In this document: positions 1-9,380 of the stretch, one piece after another | Position numbering within the stretch: position 1 is the stretch's first letter | How the letters are laid out: the number at the start of each line of letters is the position of its first letter | Origin: Chamaecyparis obtusa | Taxonomy: Eukaryota > Streptophyta > Pinopsida > Cupressales > Cupressaceae | Assembly (NCBI GenBank): GCA_027943335.1 | Contig: BSBK01000760.1 | Coordinates: forward strand, 1,371,001 to 1,435,000 | Direction: 5' to 3' | DNA length: 64,000 nt | Notes under the pieces: model-generated | Database searches by the model: none | Told to the model about the DNA's origin: nothing | Seen by the model: only the letters and a program-made list of their open reading frames with translations | Position numbers and translations under genes: made by a program

Positions 1-19
1 ATCTACAGAGAAGAATATG

Positions 20-2200
20 GGTCAACGAGGTTGACTTCAAAGCCATGCAATCTAATGGTAATAGTAATATCATAATTTGACATACTATCAGAAATACTTC
101 CTAAATAGACTATTCAATCTTATAAGAGATGGATTCATGAGAACTATTATTTATGAAATATGAGTCAATGACTTTAATTAAAAAAATTACACAATCTAAT
201 TCTTGTAAAAATATCAAAATTTGACACATTGAAAATACCTTCCAAAGGTATCGTTAATTGATTAATATGAATCACTACTCATGAAATATAATTTTATAAA
301 CCTAATCTAAAAACTACACAATAAAAATCTTAATAGCAATATTGTAAGAAACTATTCCCAAAAGCAAGCCTAATAAAATTTGATGAAAATAATTTTTGTT
401 TCACTCAACTTTGACATTCACAACTTCCTCTTTTATTATAATAAGAAAAAAAATGTCTTTTTAGATATACCTCATGAACCATACTCGAATAATCTATCAT
501 TTTTCTTCTCAAAAACATATTTGCAGAGCCTGCTTCTTTTACTTGTTTGTACTTTTATCTCTCTAATGGAAAGGGTTCCTTCAGGACACATTTTTCCAAG
601 TTCACTGCTTGAAATATTTGAGGAGGGTTCCCCTGCTTGAGTATCCATCCAACCCATATTCGAGTAGTTCTACAATTGCACAGTCTAAATTAATAATACT
701 GACAATTGAATGACGAATGATGATACATAGAATTGATATAAACTAATCCTAAAAACACTAAAACATTATTAATATATTTATATTTCATAAATAAAATTGA
801 TATAAAAGATTTGGAAAGATACATTAAAAAATAGAAAAACAGTAATTTATAATAGAAGGAAACTGAAATTGCTATTTAAAAAAAAAACAAGAGTCTTAAA
901 TCTTATCATTTTGTTTCATTATCATCCATAAGTACACACCTCTAGCATAATAATTATATTTTACCACCCATAAAATGAAAAAAAGATTTTCACAAGAGAA
1001 ATTGAAGCTAGATTATAAAAATGAACCATCTTATTGGAAACTGGAACTGTTATCATACCCAAAAGGACTACAAAATTTCACCTTATCATACCCAGATTGT
1101 TGCTTTGCCTGGCGGAGGGAAATTTGATTAGTAAAATTGACACAGAGTATGTTGTCTCCATTGTCATGCTGGATAACAAAACACCAACTTTAATGGGCAT
1201 GTACTGTCCCTTGTGTAATTGCCACTTGAATGCATTGCTATTTGATGCAGGGGCATCCCTAATGCAAGCCAAAGACACCATGATTGAAGGAAGTTGCCAT
1301 GAAGCCAAGGAGTCAAATCCTATCAATTGGAACATAAGATTTTCACCTTGGAGCTTTGAAGGATTGACTGGTGAAAGGTCCTTTTGATTGACAAATCAGA
1401 GTCTTTTTGAATGACAAATCAGAGTCTTTTTGAATGACAATAAATTAGAATAGGAGTTTTAGATGTTTTCTTGGTTTGTAATAAATATTAAGGATTGATT
1501 TTATCTCCTTATAAACATCCACTTGTTGGACACAAGACCCCTTGGTGACTTATAAACCTTGGGCATCTTTTGAGTCCTTGGATGAAATGAGCATAGTAAG
1601 TGTTTATTAGGTGTCTTTTAGATGTTGTTAAGAAGTTTGAAGGTCCAAAATAACTTTAATAAGGTTCCTAAAGTTTCACAACACATTTTTAACCTTCTCG
1701 GCAAAGTTGTTTGCAAAGTTGTAATGCAACTTTAAAAGTTGCTTAGCAAAGTTGACATTTGTTGGATAAACTGTTCTAACCACCTAGATGGTTGAACCAA
1801 CGTTTGGAGAGCCTATTTTAGGCTTCAAATGGTCGAAGACAGACAGAGAACCAGTATTGTAATCATTTTGCTTTCATAAAAAATAAAAATAACCCTGTTT
1901 TAGTGCATTTCTGGTGAAAAATGAACTCTGTACGGCTGTACGGATGGTGGTTGGATGATAAAATTTGCCTGGAAGTTGTAATAGTGACATCTGATGCTTT
2001 GGAAGTTGGTTTGATTGATTCTCTTTGTTTTATATCTAAGTTATTTCAAATTTTCTGTGCATTGTTTACAAACCCTCATTTTCAGGGTTTGACTGATGTA
2101 AAGACCTTAACTCACGTTTCAACCATTGGAATTCCTTCTTCCTTGGTGGAATGAGAGTTAAGGATGTATATTTGTATATTCTAAAAGCCCTGACTACTCT
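20..2200. other. Unassigned DNA in the left part of the CACTA element
   Basis: AT-rich sequence lying between a repeat motif at 1-18 and the main left subterminal array that begins near 2204. No recognisable protein domain is present. A copy of the array motif (TGTCCCTTGTGTAATTGCCA and following bases) occurs at about 1206-1245, so parts of this stretch belong to the same repeat family. A segment at about 1900-2110 is similar to the reverse strand of about 4560-4750 (shared short peptide pattern in translation), suggesting an inverted pair of the same unknown repeat. The stretch may be an insertion in the subterminal region or diverged transposon DNA. Confidence 0.4.
1034..1387 (+). CDS. Hypothetical 117-aa ORF, probably not a real gene
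   Basis: Open frame of 117 codons. I do not recognise it. It contains a C-P-L-C-N-C-H cluster that superficially resembles a zinc-binding motif, but this part is simply the translation of the subterminal repeat motif found dozens of times in the window. The rest has no visible domain, signal peptide or membrane segment. The first codon is not an ATG in the sequence (the frame opens at TTG), which weakens the case further. It may be a chance ORF, or the remnant of a captured exon from which the repeat motif was taken. Confidence 0.15.
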   Translation: METGTVIIPKRTTKFHLIIPRLLLCLAEGNLISKIDTEYVVSIVMLDNKTPTLMGMYCPLCNCHLNALLFDAGASLMQAKDTMIEGSCHEAKESNPINWNIRFSPWSFEGLTGERSF

Positions 2201-2203
2201 GCA

Positions 2204-3230
2204 TCACTATTGAACCACATTAATGCTTTTTTCCTTCAACAAATGAGGACAGTCACTGTAAAGACAACATGATAATGTACACTCACTGTAAGGATAGTCA
2301 CAAATGAGGAAATCTCAGAGTGATTATCCCTTGTGTAATTGCCGCTTGAATACATTGCTATTGAACCACATTAATGCTTTTTTCCTTCAAGTGGCAATTA
2401 CACAAGGGACAGTCACTGTGAGATGTCCTCATTTGTGACAAGGACAGTCACACATGAGGACATCTCACAGTGACTGTCCCTTGTGTAATTGCCACTTGAA
2501 TGTATTGCTATTCAACCACATTTATGGGCCTGTTTGGACCACGGCACACAATAGCATCTACAGAGAAGAATATCCCAAGTGTAACAAGTTGTAAGAATAT
2601 ACCAACAATTCTAAGAAGTTCCCTAGCACATAGTAGCATCTACAGAGAAGAATATACAACATGAGGGCAGCCACTGTAAAGACAACATGATAATGTACAC
2701 TCATTGTATGTGTACATTATCATGTTGTCTTTACAAGGATAGTCACACATGAGGACATCTCACAGTGATCGATTGTCCCTTGTGTAATTGCCACTTGAAT
2801 GTATTGCTATTGAACCACATTAATGCTTTTCTTCTTCAACAAATGAGGACAGTCACTCTAAAGACAACATGATAATGTACACTCACTGTAAGGACAGTCA
2901 CAAATGAGGACATCTCACAGTGACTGTCCCTTGTGTGATTGCCACTTGAATGTATTGCTATTCAGCCACATTAATGCTTTTCTTCTTCAACAAATGAGGA
3001 TAGTCACTCTAAAGACACAATGATAATGTACACGGGCTGTAAGTGTACATTATCATGTTGTCTTTACAGTGACTGTCCTCCTTCAAGTGGCAATTACACA
3101 AGGGATTTGTGTTTTCATTTGTGTTTTCAACAGCGCCGTAACCCTCCGCGAAATCACATCGGGATATAAGGGCAAAACAAACAAGAACGTTGTCATTTGT
3201 ATTTTCAACAGCGCCGAGAGAGATAAACAA
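2204..3230 (-). repeat. Left subterminal repeat array of the CACTA element
   Basis: Multiple copies of modules also found at 14.0-15.6, 17.6-18.6 and 20.0-21.2 kb, here mostly in the opposite orientation. One module is GGACAGTCACTGTGAGATGT with its reverse complement nearby, so it can fold into a hairpin. A second is GTGTACATTATCATGTTGTC paired with its reverse complement (for example 2675-2735). A third is ATTGAACCACATTAATGC followed by TTC-rich sequence. The last part (about 3100-3230) carries the CGCTGTTGAAAACACAAATG module in reverse. Dense short repeats in both orientations close to the ends are the usual binding region for the CACTA accessory protein (TNPA/TNP1); binding here is inferred from that. 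Confidence 0.8.
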
Positions 3231-4072
3231 ACTTAAAACTCAGACTTAAGAAAGATGAAGGCAATGCTTCAAAAGGCCGATGCCCTAAATATGGGAAAAC
3301 ACAATACCACCATTAAACGATGCCCTAGTCACCGTATCAATGCTGCCAGCTCCGTACCAGTATGCTGACTGCTCACTTTCATCCTGTGATAAAGGTAACT
3401 TCATTAATCATACTTGAAATGGAAGCATACGAACTAAAGCTGATGAACATTTATAAACTAAAAGTTTAAAACTATAGATTACAAATGTAGTAGTTTCATA
3501 CGAAAAGAACTTGATGTCTGAAATTTACCATGAGAAGTATCCAAAGGAATACCACAGTACTGTTGAACTTGGAGAATCGGAGATGATCTACACAGCAAGG
3601 TTCAATAGCTGTAAGGACTGTTACACCATCTTTAGCATTTGAATACATTTTCTCCTTGGCTTCTGGTGGATCCTCAAAGACCCCCAATGACGTTTTCCCT
3701 ACAATTATCAATTGTTTGTCAGTATGAGATATTAATAAATAAACATTAATCACAATATTAGGCAAACAATGTTCTTGATGTCTGAATCTAAATCACAGAA
3801 AGCTCTAATAAAGCAGTTCTCAGTTTCACATTAAAATAAGTTTCAATTTCAAATGGTTATAATAATTTTTGCAAGTTATAAGTAGCTGGTTACAGTATAT
3901 GACATAAAAAGAAAAAAAATCATTTCTATTCTTTTCTTCTTTTTCTCTTTCAACGAAGCTTTTGCACCACACAAATGCATACCAAGAATTTCTCAGGAGG
4001 TTTCAAGACCATTGCATACCAAACTTCTTCTCTGTAGATGCTACTGTGTGTCGTGGTCCAAACGGGTCCAAA
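2527..4072. repeat. MITE-like terminal inverted repeat pair
   Basis: At 2527-2578 the sequence GGCCTGTTTGGACCACGGCA leads into CATCTACAGAGAAGAAT. At 4023-4072 the reverse complement appears (CTTCTCTGTAGATGCTAC, then GTCGTGGTCCAAACGGGTCC). The same termini occur at about 14033-14145 and 14385-14510. GGGCCTGTTTGGA-type ends are common in hAT or PIF-derived MITEs, so this may be an old non-autonomous insertion that was then amplified as part of the subterminal array. Whether 2527-4072 moved as one unit is not shown. Confidence 0.4.
3330..3735 (-). pseudogene. Exon-like fragments of an unidentified gene captured in the CACTA element
   Basis: On the minus strand, about 3530-3701 reads open (G-K-T-S-L-G-V-F-E-D-P-P-E-A-K-E-K and onward, about 57 residues). 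It is bounded by a good acceptor (TTGTAG|G) and a donor (CATG|GTAAAT). Further down, about 3330-3395 reads D-E-S-E-Q-S-A-Y-W-Y-G-A-G-S and onward after an acceptor-like CACAG. The residue composition looks like real protein rather than AT-rich noise. I do not recognise the family. It lies between the left subterminal array and the transposase genes, where CACTA elements often carry captured host fragments. It has no start codon of its own and no continuation, so I treat it as a broken capture. It could also be an internal exon of a longer transposon transcript. Confidence 0.4.
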
Positions 4073-4074
4073 TA

Positions 4075-4757
4075 GACCTAGTGACTCTAGTAGGTCTCCA
4101 AAACCTGTTCTGCAGCAATAACTCTTCAATTTGACAAAGGACCTTATGAACTTATATGTTTTTTGAGTACCCTTTTTGATGTTCTAACAATCCTCCAACT
4201 CCCAGACCTTGACTCCACTCTAGCATATCAATGTCCTTATTGAGTCCGCAGACCTAATGCATGCCTTTGGGTGTGGGTTCCAAAACAAGGCATTGAAAAT
4301 GGGTGCATGAAACCAAGATCAGAGTTTGAAGATGTCCACCATGCTCTAAAGATCTAGATTCAACAAGGTTTGAGGTCCTTTACTTGCCGCTACCCTCTGA
4401 TCTTGCATAATCCATCAACTCCTAGTCAAGAACATTGAGATTCTTGACCTAGGGCTTGCTCTTGAAATTCTCTGGCTTAGTATCCTGTTCCAAAGCTTTT
4501 AAAATATGAAAATAAACCCCCTTAACTTTCATTTTACAAAGAACAGAGGATATCCTATGGTTTATTTGCAAGTTAAGGCCATTTGAATGCAATAACCCAA
4601 AAAATGAGGGTTTGACAGAACAACAGATAAGAAAAAGGAATAACTTTGATATAAGGTGTCTTGAATCTACCAAATAAACTCTCAAAGCATAAGATATAAA
4701 TACTCTAACTTCCACATTGGTCTGCCCTCCCTTTCACATCCGTACACTGTACAGTAC
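4075..4757. other. Unassigned repeat-like DNA
   Basis: No domain-bearing frame. About 4560-4750, read on the minus strand, resembles 1900-2110 on the plus strand (a shared AACCCTCATTTTT..GGGTT stretch and similar translated pattern), so both look like copies of one unidentified repeat, possibly an LTR fragment. Confidence 0.35.
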
Positions 4758-5030
4758 TTGAAGGAAATGCACAAAAAAGGCTCTGAAATAGTGGCTCTAT
4801 CTGACAGAGAGTCCATGCTAGGCTTCATGACTAACCTAGAGCACATTCCTTGTTATGGAGGAAGTTTGAATGGTGAAGAACTTATGGAATGGATAGAGGA
4901 CCTAGATAACCATTTTGACTACAAGTATCTTATTAATAACCATTTTGACTACAAGTATCTTATGGATAGAGGACCTTGATAACCATTTTGACTCATTTAG
5001 TATCTTATTGAGCTTCACTTTGTTTCGAGA
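4758..5030 (+). pseudogene. Ty3-gypsy gag fragment with internal tandem duplication
   Basis: The frame reads Y-G-G-S-L-N-G-E-E-L-M-E-W-I-E-D-L-D-N-H-F-D-Y-K, the pattern of the beginning of a plant Ty3-gypsy Retrotrans_gag domain (a short glycine-containing lead, then W-I-x-x-L-D-x-x-F). Only about 50 residues of family-like sequence are present. The block AACCATTTTGACTACAAG is repeated at about 4910 and 4938, with a third diverged copy at about 4980, and the frame is lost afterwards. No LTR, protease or polymerase is attached. It is a short gypsy relic within the CACTA internal region. Confidence 0.5.
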
Positions 5031-5109
5031 ATATAGTTTAATATTCTCTACTAAACAGGGCCAACCACGTGAAGGTGGAAGCTCATTTGGCCCCACCCCC
5101 CTCCCCCTA

Positions 5110-5345
5110 ACATCACTCTACATTCCCCGTTAACATCTAACATTCATTCATTCTTTCAATTATTAATAAAATGTAACATTCAATCAATATCACATGATAA
5201 CATTCATTAACACATTAGATTCGTTAACACACAACATTCATCAATATGAAAATAAACACATAATTCATGAACATTCATTAGCACATAATTAAATTCATTG
5301 AGACATAAAATTCAGTCATTATCAATTAAGGTATTTAGATGACAA
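5110..5345. repeat. AT-rich low-complexity tract (ACATTCAT-type repeats)
   Basis: Degenerate repeats of ACATTCAT / AACATTCATTAACACA fill about 5125-5330, immediately downstream of the stop codon (5346-5348) of the minus-strand SET-TNP1 gene. It could act as part of that gene's 3' untranslated region. No other feature is visible. Confidence 0.5.
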
Positions 5346-8300
5346 TCATTTCTTTTTTCTCTTTCTAATTTTTTTTTCTATGTAAGCTCTAAGAGGAGCA
5401 TCAGTGTTATCATCAATACCCCCCTCATCAGTTGTTTTGTTCTTTGTTCTTGATGATCTCAAATTCCTATGCTGCTGCAAAGGGGGGTCCTCTACAATAA
5501 CAAATAAAAGAGTTAAATTTAAAATATTTAATTATAATTGTTACAAGTATTTAATTATTTTAAAGAACATAACTGTGGCACTCTTTAATTACCTGATCTG
5601 GCCACATCATTTTGTCTAGACTCAACCTCAACATGCTCATGAGCACCGACCCCTCGATCCTCTACAGTTGCTATACAAAATGTTACATTAATCCAAACAC
5701 CAATTGTAATTACATATAAAATTTTTAATAGCAAATGTATACCTCCACCACTAGGATGCACATCATGCGAACCTTCATTATGCATAGATTGTGTAGAAGG
5801 ATTGTCAGGCTGCATTCCAATATCCTACACATTGTTATCATTGCTTTCTTAAAACAGATATACTCACTTTATATTAGAACTTAACATCAAATAGACTAAT
5901 TGGTAAAGTATTCAATTTGAAATAAATTTCATTTAGCTTATTTACCTGTGGCTCAGATGCATCATTATTTGAACCTTGCACACTGATTTCAGCTCGTAGC
6001 CGTTCAGCCACGGCTCTATAGCCTTGTTGGAAGCCGATTCTCTTGTCCTCTTCTGTGAGGCATCTATTGAACTCTGACCCCTACATTTTTTCTTGGTATG
6101 GTGAATTTTACTTGCATTGTTTGATCAAAAAAAATTTCCTTGCAATATATAAAAAAATTGATACAAGTTTTCATTTACTAATACTTACAACTCGTGCTTG
6201 AAGTTTGGAAAAACCACCAGAGCCGAGCTTGTGTGTCCCGTGCTTTTCTAATCTTGCCTTTGTTGCCTTTGATGTGTCAGGCAATCTATGAAAAGTTTGA
6301 AATATGTTAGAGACCAGTATAGGAAAAATTTAGAGGTTAATTAGTACATAATTACATTCTCAAAAGTATCACATACCTTTCTCTACTCTCTATTGGCGTA
6401 ATTCCTTTTTTCATGTCGGCTTTATACTTTCCATCCAAAATCAAACCCTGCCACTCAGCCTCAAGAACACAGGGCGGACGCTCGTGCCTTGGGTTAACCT
6501 CTAAATATTTCCTGTACTGGTCCCTAATATACTTCAAACATAAACCAGCTCTTTCAAGGAGCTTGTTTCTCTCGAATGCACGAGGTCCAAAAAGCTGGGT
6601 CATACTATGTACAAGATCATCCTTCAACTTTTTATCTTGGTTATTCCACCTTTTAAGTAAAAAAAAACATGTTAGACTCATAAATGAAGAGAAGCTACCT
6701 TTAATATAGTTCAAGAAATTGATGAAAAGGAAAACTATTCTAGCAATGATATGAAATCAAAATAGTGGTTTGGGGTTTTAGTTAGGATATGATGTTCCAC
6801 CATGTACGTATGGTGGGCCCGAATATCCGCAAACACTCGTCACCAAGTTTTCGCCAAAAAATATCATTCCCTACAAAATAATCATGGGATCATTAGTCGA
6901 TGAAGAGTGATCAAAAACTAAATTACTATTATATCACTATAGAATAATAATAAATTTAAAGTACCTGGAAGTTTGGATACTTTTAAGGGAACGCCTTCAT
7001 CATCGCTGATGATCAATATGCAATCCTTCACCGTTCCCGTACTAGGAACACAGGAACATCCAGGAAATGATGTTGCATCGGGACTTGTTGCATCTCCTAT
7101 TGCAAAAAATGAAAACCATTATCAAATGCCTCCAAGAAATAATACTTCAAGGGAAATAAATTGGTGCAGAGCACCCATGGCACAAACACAATCAAGGGAT
7201 CTACATCGTAAACACATAACACTTAAACACATAACAAAAGAGAGAAAAAGAGGGATTTGTGTACCAGTAGATGGTGCAACAGTTGGTGCATTTAGGCTGT
7301 GTGTTGTTGACATGGCAGTCGGCAAGACATTTGTAGCTGTCCTGGATGGAGGCGGCGTTGTCATATCATCATGGAAAGGAGCTGAAGAATAAAATTGTTA
7401 GAGCATGCATAAATATAGAACGCGTGGACTAGCATGGACAAGATTGTTAGAGCATTAAAAAAAAAGATTGTTCGAGCATGTATTGTCAATGATTATGATC
7501 ATTCCTATATATATTCAGTGGAAAACACAAGTGGGGAATGGAACATGTGATCTACCTGAACCACTTGCAATACCGGCCTCATCATGGGAATGGGGTTCAA
7601 AATTACGCAAATAACTCTGTAAAGACAATGCATCCATATTTTAATTAATGTCATAAAAGAGCATAACATAAAAACCATTATTGAACTCTTGTAATAATTA
7701 AAAATTTCATTAATACTTACTTTAAAGTTTTCAGAAGTGCGCAACAACTCAGCTGCCCTGTCTTTTATTTCCTGAGTCTGAGGATGTATGGATACCAAAC
7801 GTAGAAGTTCTTTCCCAATTTTCTTTAGCAGCTTTTTAATGGAACCGATCGGGTCATCGGTCTCTGCTAAATCAATAAAAAAAGGGTCCACAAGGAGGGA
7901 CTCCTGAGGGACTGCAGGTTGTTTTCCCTCTCTCCGACCACCGGCCCTCTGTGACAACAATAGTATTAGTATTATCAAAATTACTCCAAAACAATGAAGA
8001 AAATAACATTAAAAAAAATAACATTTTGCTTCTATCTAGTTTGCACAATTACAATGAATTTTACCTGCTCATGTGTAGATGAGCTAGGAATATCGTCACC
8101 ATCACCTTCGGGCGGTTGCTCCATATTGTGCCCCTGTGTCAAAGATCAAGTATAAAAATGTTAGCCAAAAATTTAATAACTAAATGGTATGTTGGAGTCA
8201 TTGATTAGAAGTTGGTTTAATAGTATGTACCACCCCCATGATAGTAGCCTCATTTGTATCTATGCGGTTCAAATTGTAATCAATAAGCAGCTCTTCCCCT

Positions 8301-9112
8301 GCACGTATTGATTTTATCGCACAGATGAATACATGATTTCCCTCGCGCGCCTCAAATATGCAATTGGGTTGCTTTATAGTTGACCCAGGTCGTGTACTAT
8401 TTATAAAACCCGCAATATTCCCTGTTGCTTTTGGCCTTCCATCAATGTATATAGCCACACTTTTAATTTGATTATTGTCTTGCTGTTGTATATAATTTGC
8501 CGAGAGTGCATACCTACGCATACTTTTTTTATATTGAACAATATGCATCCAACTTTTGTAATCGTAACATGGTCCAACATACTCCATCAATTCAGAAACT
8601 TTGTTGTAAGACACCTTTATGCCATCCATAGAAAATAGGCCCAAACCATGTAATGATGATGGTGCTATACGATATATCCTCTCATTAACACAAAAATCAA
8701 TGTTTATTGGAGGAAGTTCCTTGGGTACCCAATGTTTCTATAGATGTTGGTACCTCAAGGGCACCTCGATGTCGCCTTTCGTCTCATCATCATAAGAACA
8801 TGACCCCCCTTGAGCAAGGAAAAATTTCATGTGTTTATTGAATTTCCTTCTAATCCTTTGACCTCTAGTTAATCTCCCTATTCTAGATAAACTGCATGTC
8901 TCACTTTCCTCTTCTATTCCTATATTTCCCTCACTCGAGGAAGACACTTCTGACAAATACCTATTTGCTGGTACCTGCAAATGGGAGAGATCTAAGAAGA
9001 CATCAATCTTACTATTGATAAGTGTATTAAATAGACTTTCTATAAGGTGTATTGACTTATACCTGTCGATCCATGAGACTGTGCGGGATGCTCTTGAAAG
9101 GGGTTCAATTTC
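5346..9112 (-). CDS. Predicted SET-domain / TNP1 (Transposase_24) fusion protein of the CACTA element
   Basis: Read on the minus strand, exons with GT-AG borders join in phase: 9112-8231 (SET), 8133-8065, 7948-7721, 7616-7556, 7381-7265, 7096-6965, 6870 to about 6800, 6649-6377, 6285-6189, 6080-5946, 5824-5743, 5670-5593 and 5491-5346, with the stop at 5346. The SET exon ends at a codon boundary and the next exon continues in the same frame. The downstream part has a plant transposase (Ptta/En/Spm, Transposase_24) pattern: K-L-K-D-D-L, R-A-G-L-C-L-K-Y-I-R-D-Q-Y, H-E-R-P-P-C, then H-G-T-H-K-L-G-S-G-G-F and G-Y-R-A-V-A-E-R-L. It ends in a basic tail. In this family TNP1 binds subterminal repeats. 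Oddities are a TAG at 8738-8740 between the N-terminal leader and the SET domain, and an unresolved donor for the exon at about 6800-6870. An independent start at 8124 (M-E-Q-P-P) would give TNP1 alone. Confidence 0.65.
8265..8695 (-). other. SET domain (protein lysine methyltransferase fold) within the CACTA gene
   Basis: In the minus-strand frame the SET signatures come in order: S-S-L-H-G-L-G-L-F near 8650, Y-I-D-G-R-P near 8440, N-I-A-G-F-I-N near 8405, P-N-C near 8370, and G-E-E-L-L-I-D-Y near 8280. Spacing fits one complete SET core of about 130-140 residues. In active enzymes the third motif is usually N-H-S; here it is I-N-S-T, so the histidine is replaced, and no post-SET cysteine cluster follows. 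It may be a degenerate or divergent enzyme, or a binding module. The domain itself has no stop; the TAG at 8738 is just upstream. Upstream residues (about 9112-8745) include a basic R-G-Q-R-I-R-R-K patch and no other domain I recognise. Confidence 0.7.
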
Positions 9113-9327
9113 CTGCAAATGTAATTCAATTATCGTGAGCATAATCACATCATAATCATAATCACATCCATCATAAGCATCACATAAAAATTAAAAACAT
9201 TAAAACGTACACATTATAACACTTATAGCTTTTAAATAGATAATGAATAAACTATGTAACCATTTAAGACAAATATATTTCTATCAAGAAATGAATATTA
9301 AATACATTAAGGATTGATGGCATACCT

Positions 9328-9349
9328 TTAAATTTCATCATCATCATCC

Positions 9350-9380
<31 letters not shown>

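Noticed and set aside
6413..6709. 98-codon plus-strand ORF
   Set aside because: Antisense of the TNP1 exon at 6377-6649, which has clear family motifs and splice sites on the other strand.
9100..9330. Splicing of the TNP2 last exon onto the SET exon to make one protein
   Set aside because: A donor-like AAAG|GTATGC follows the TNP2 stop, but the stop lies before it and the phases do not match the SET frame.
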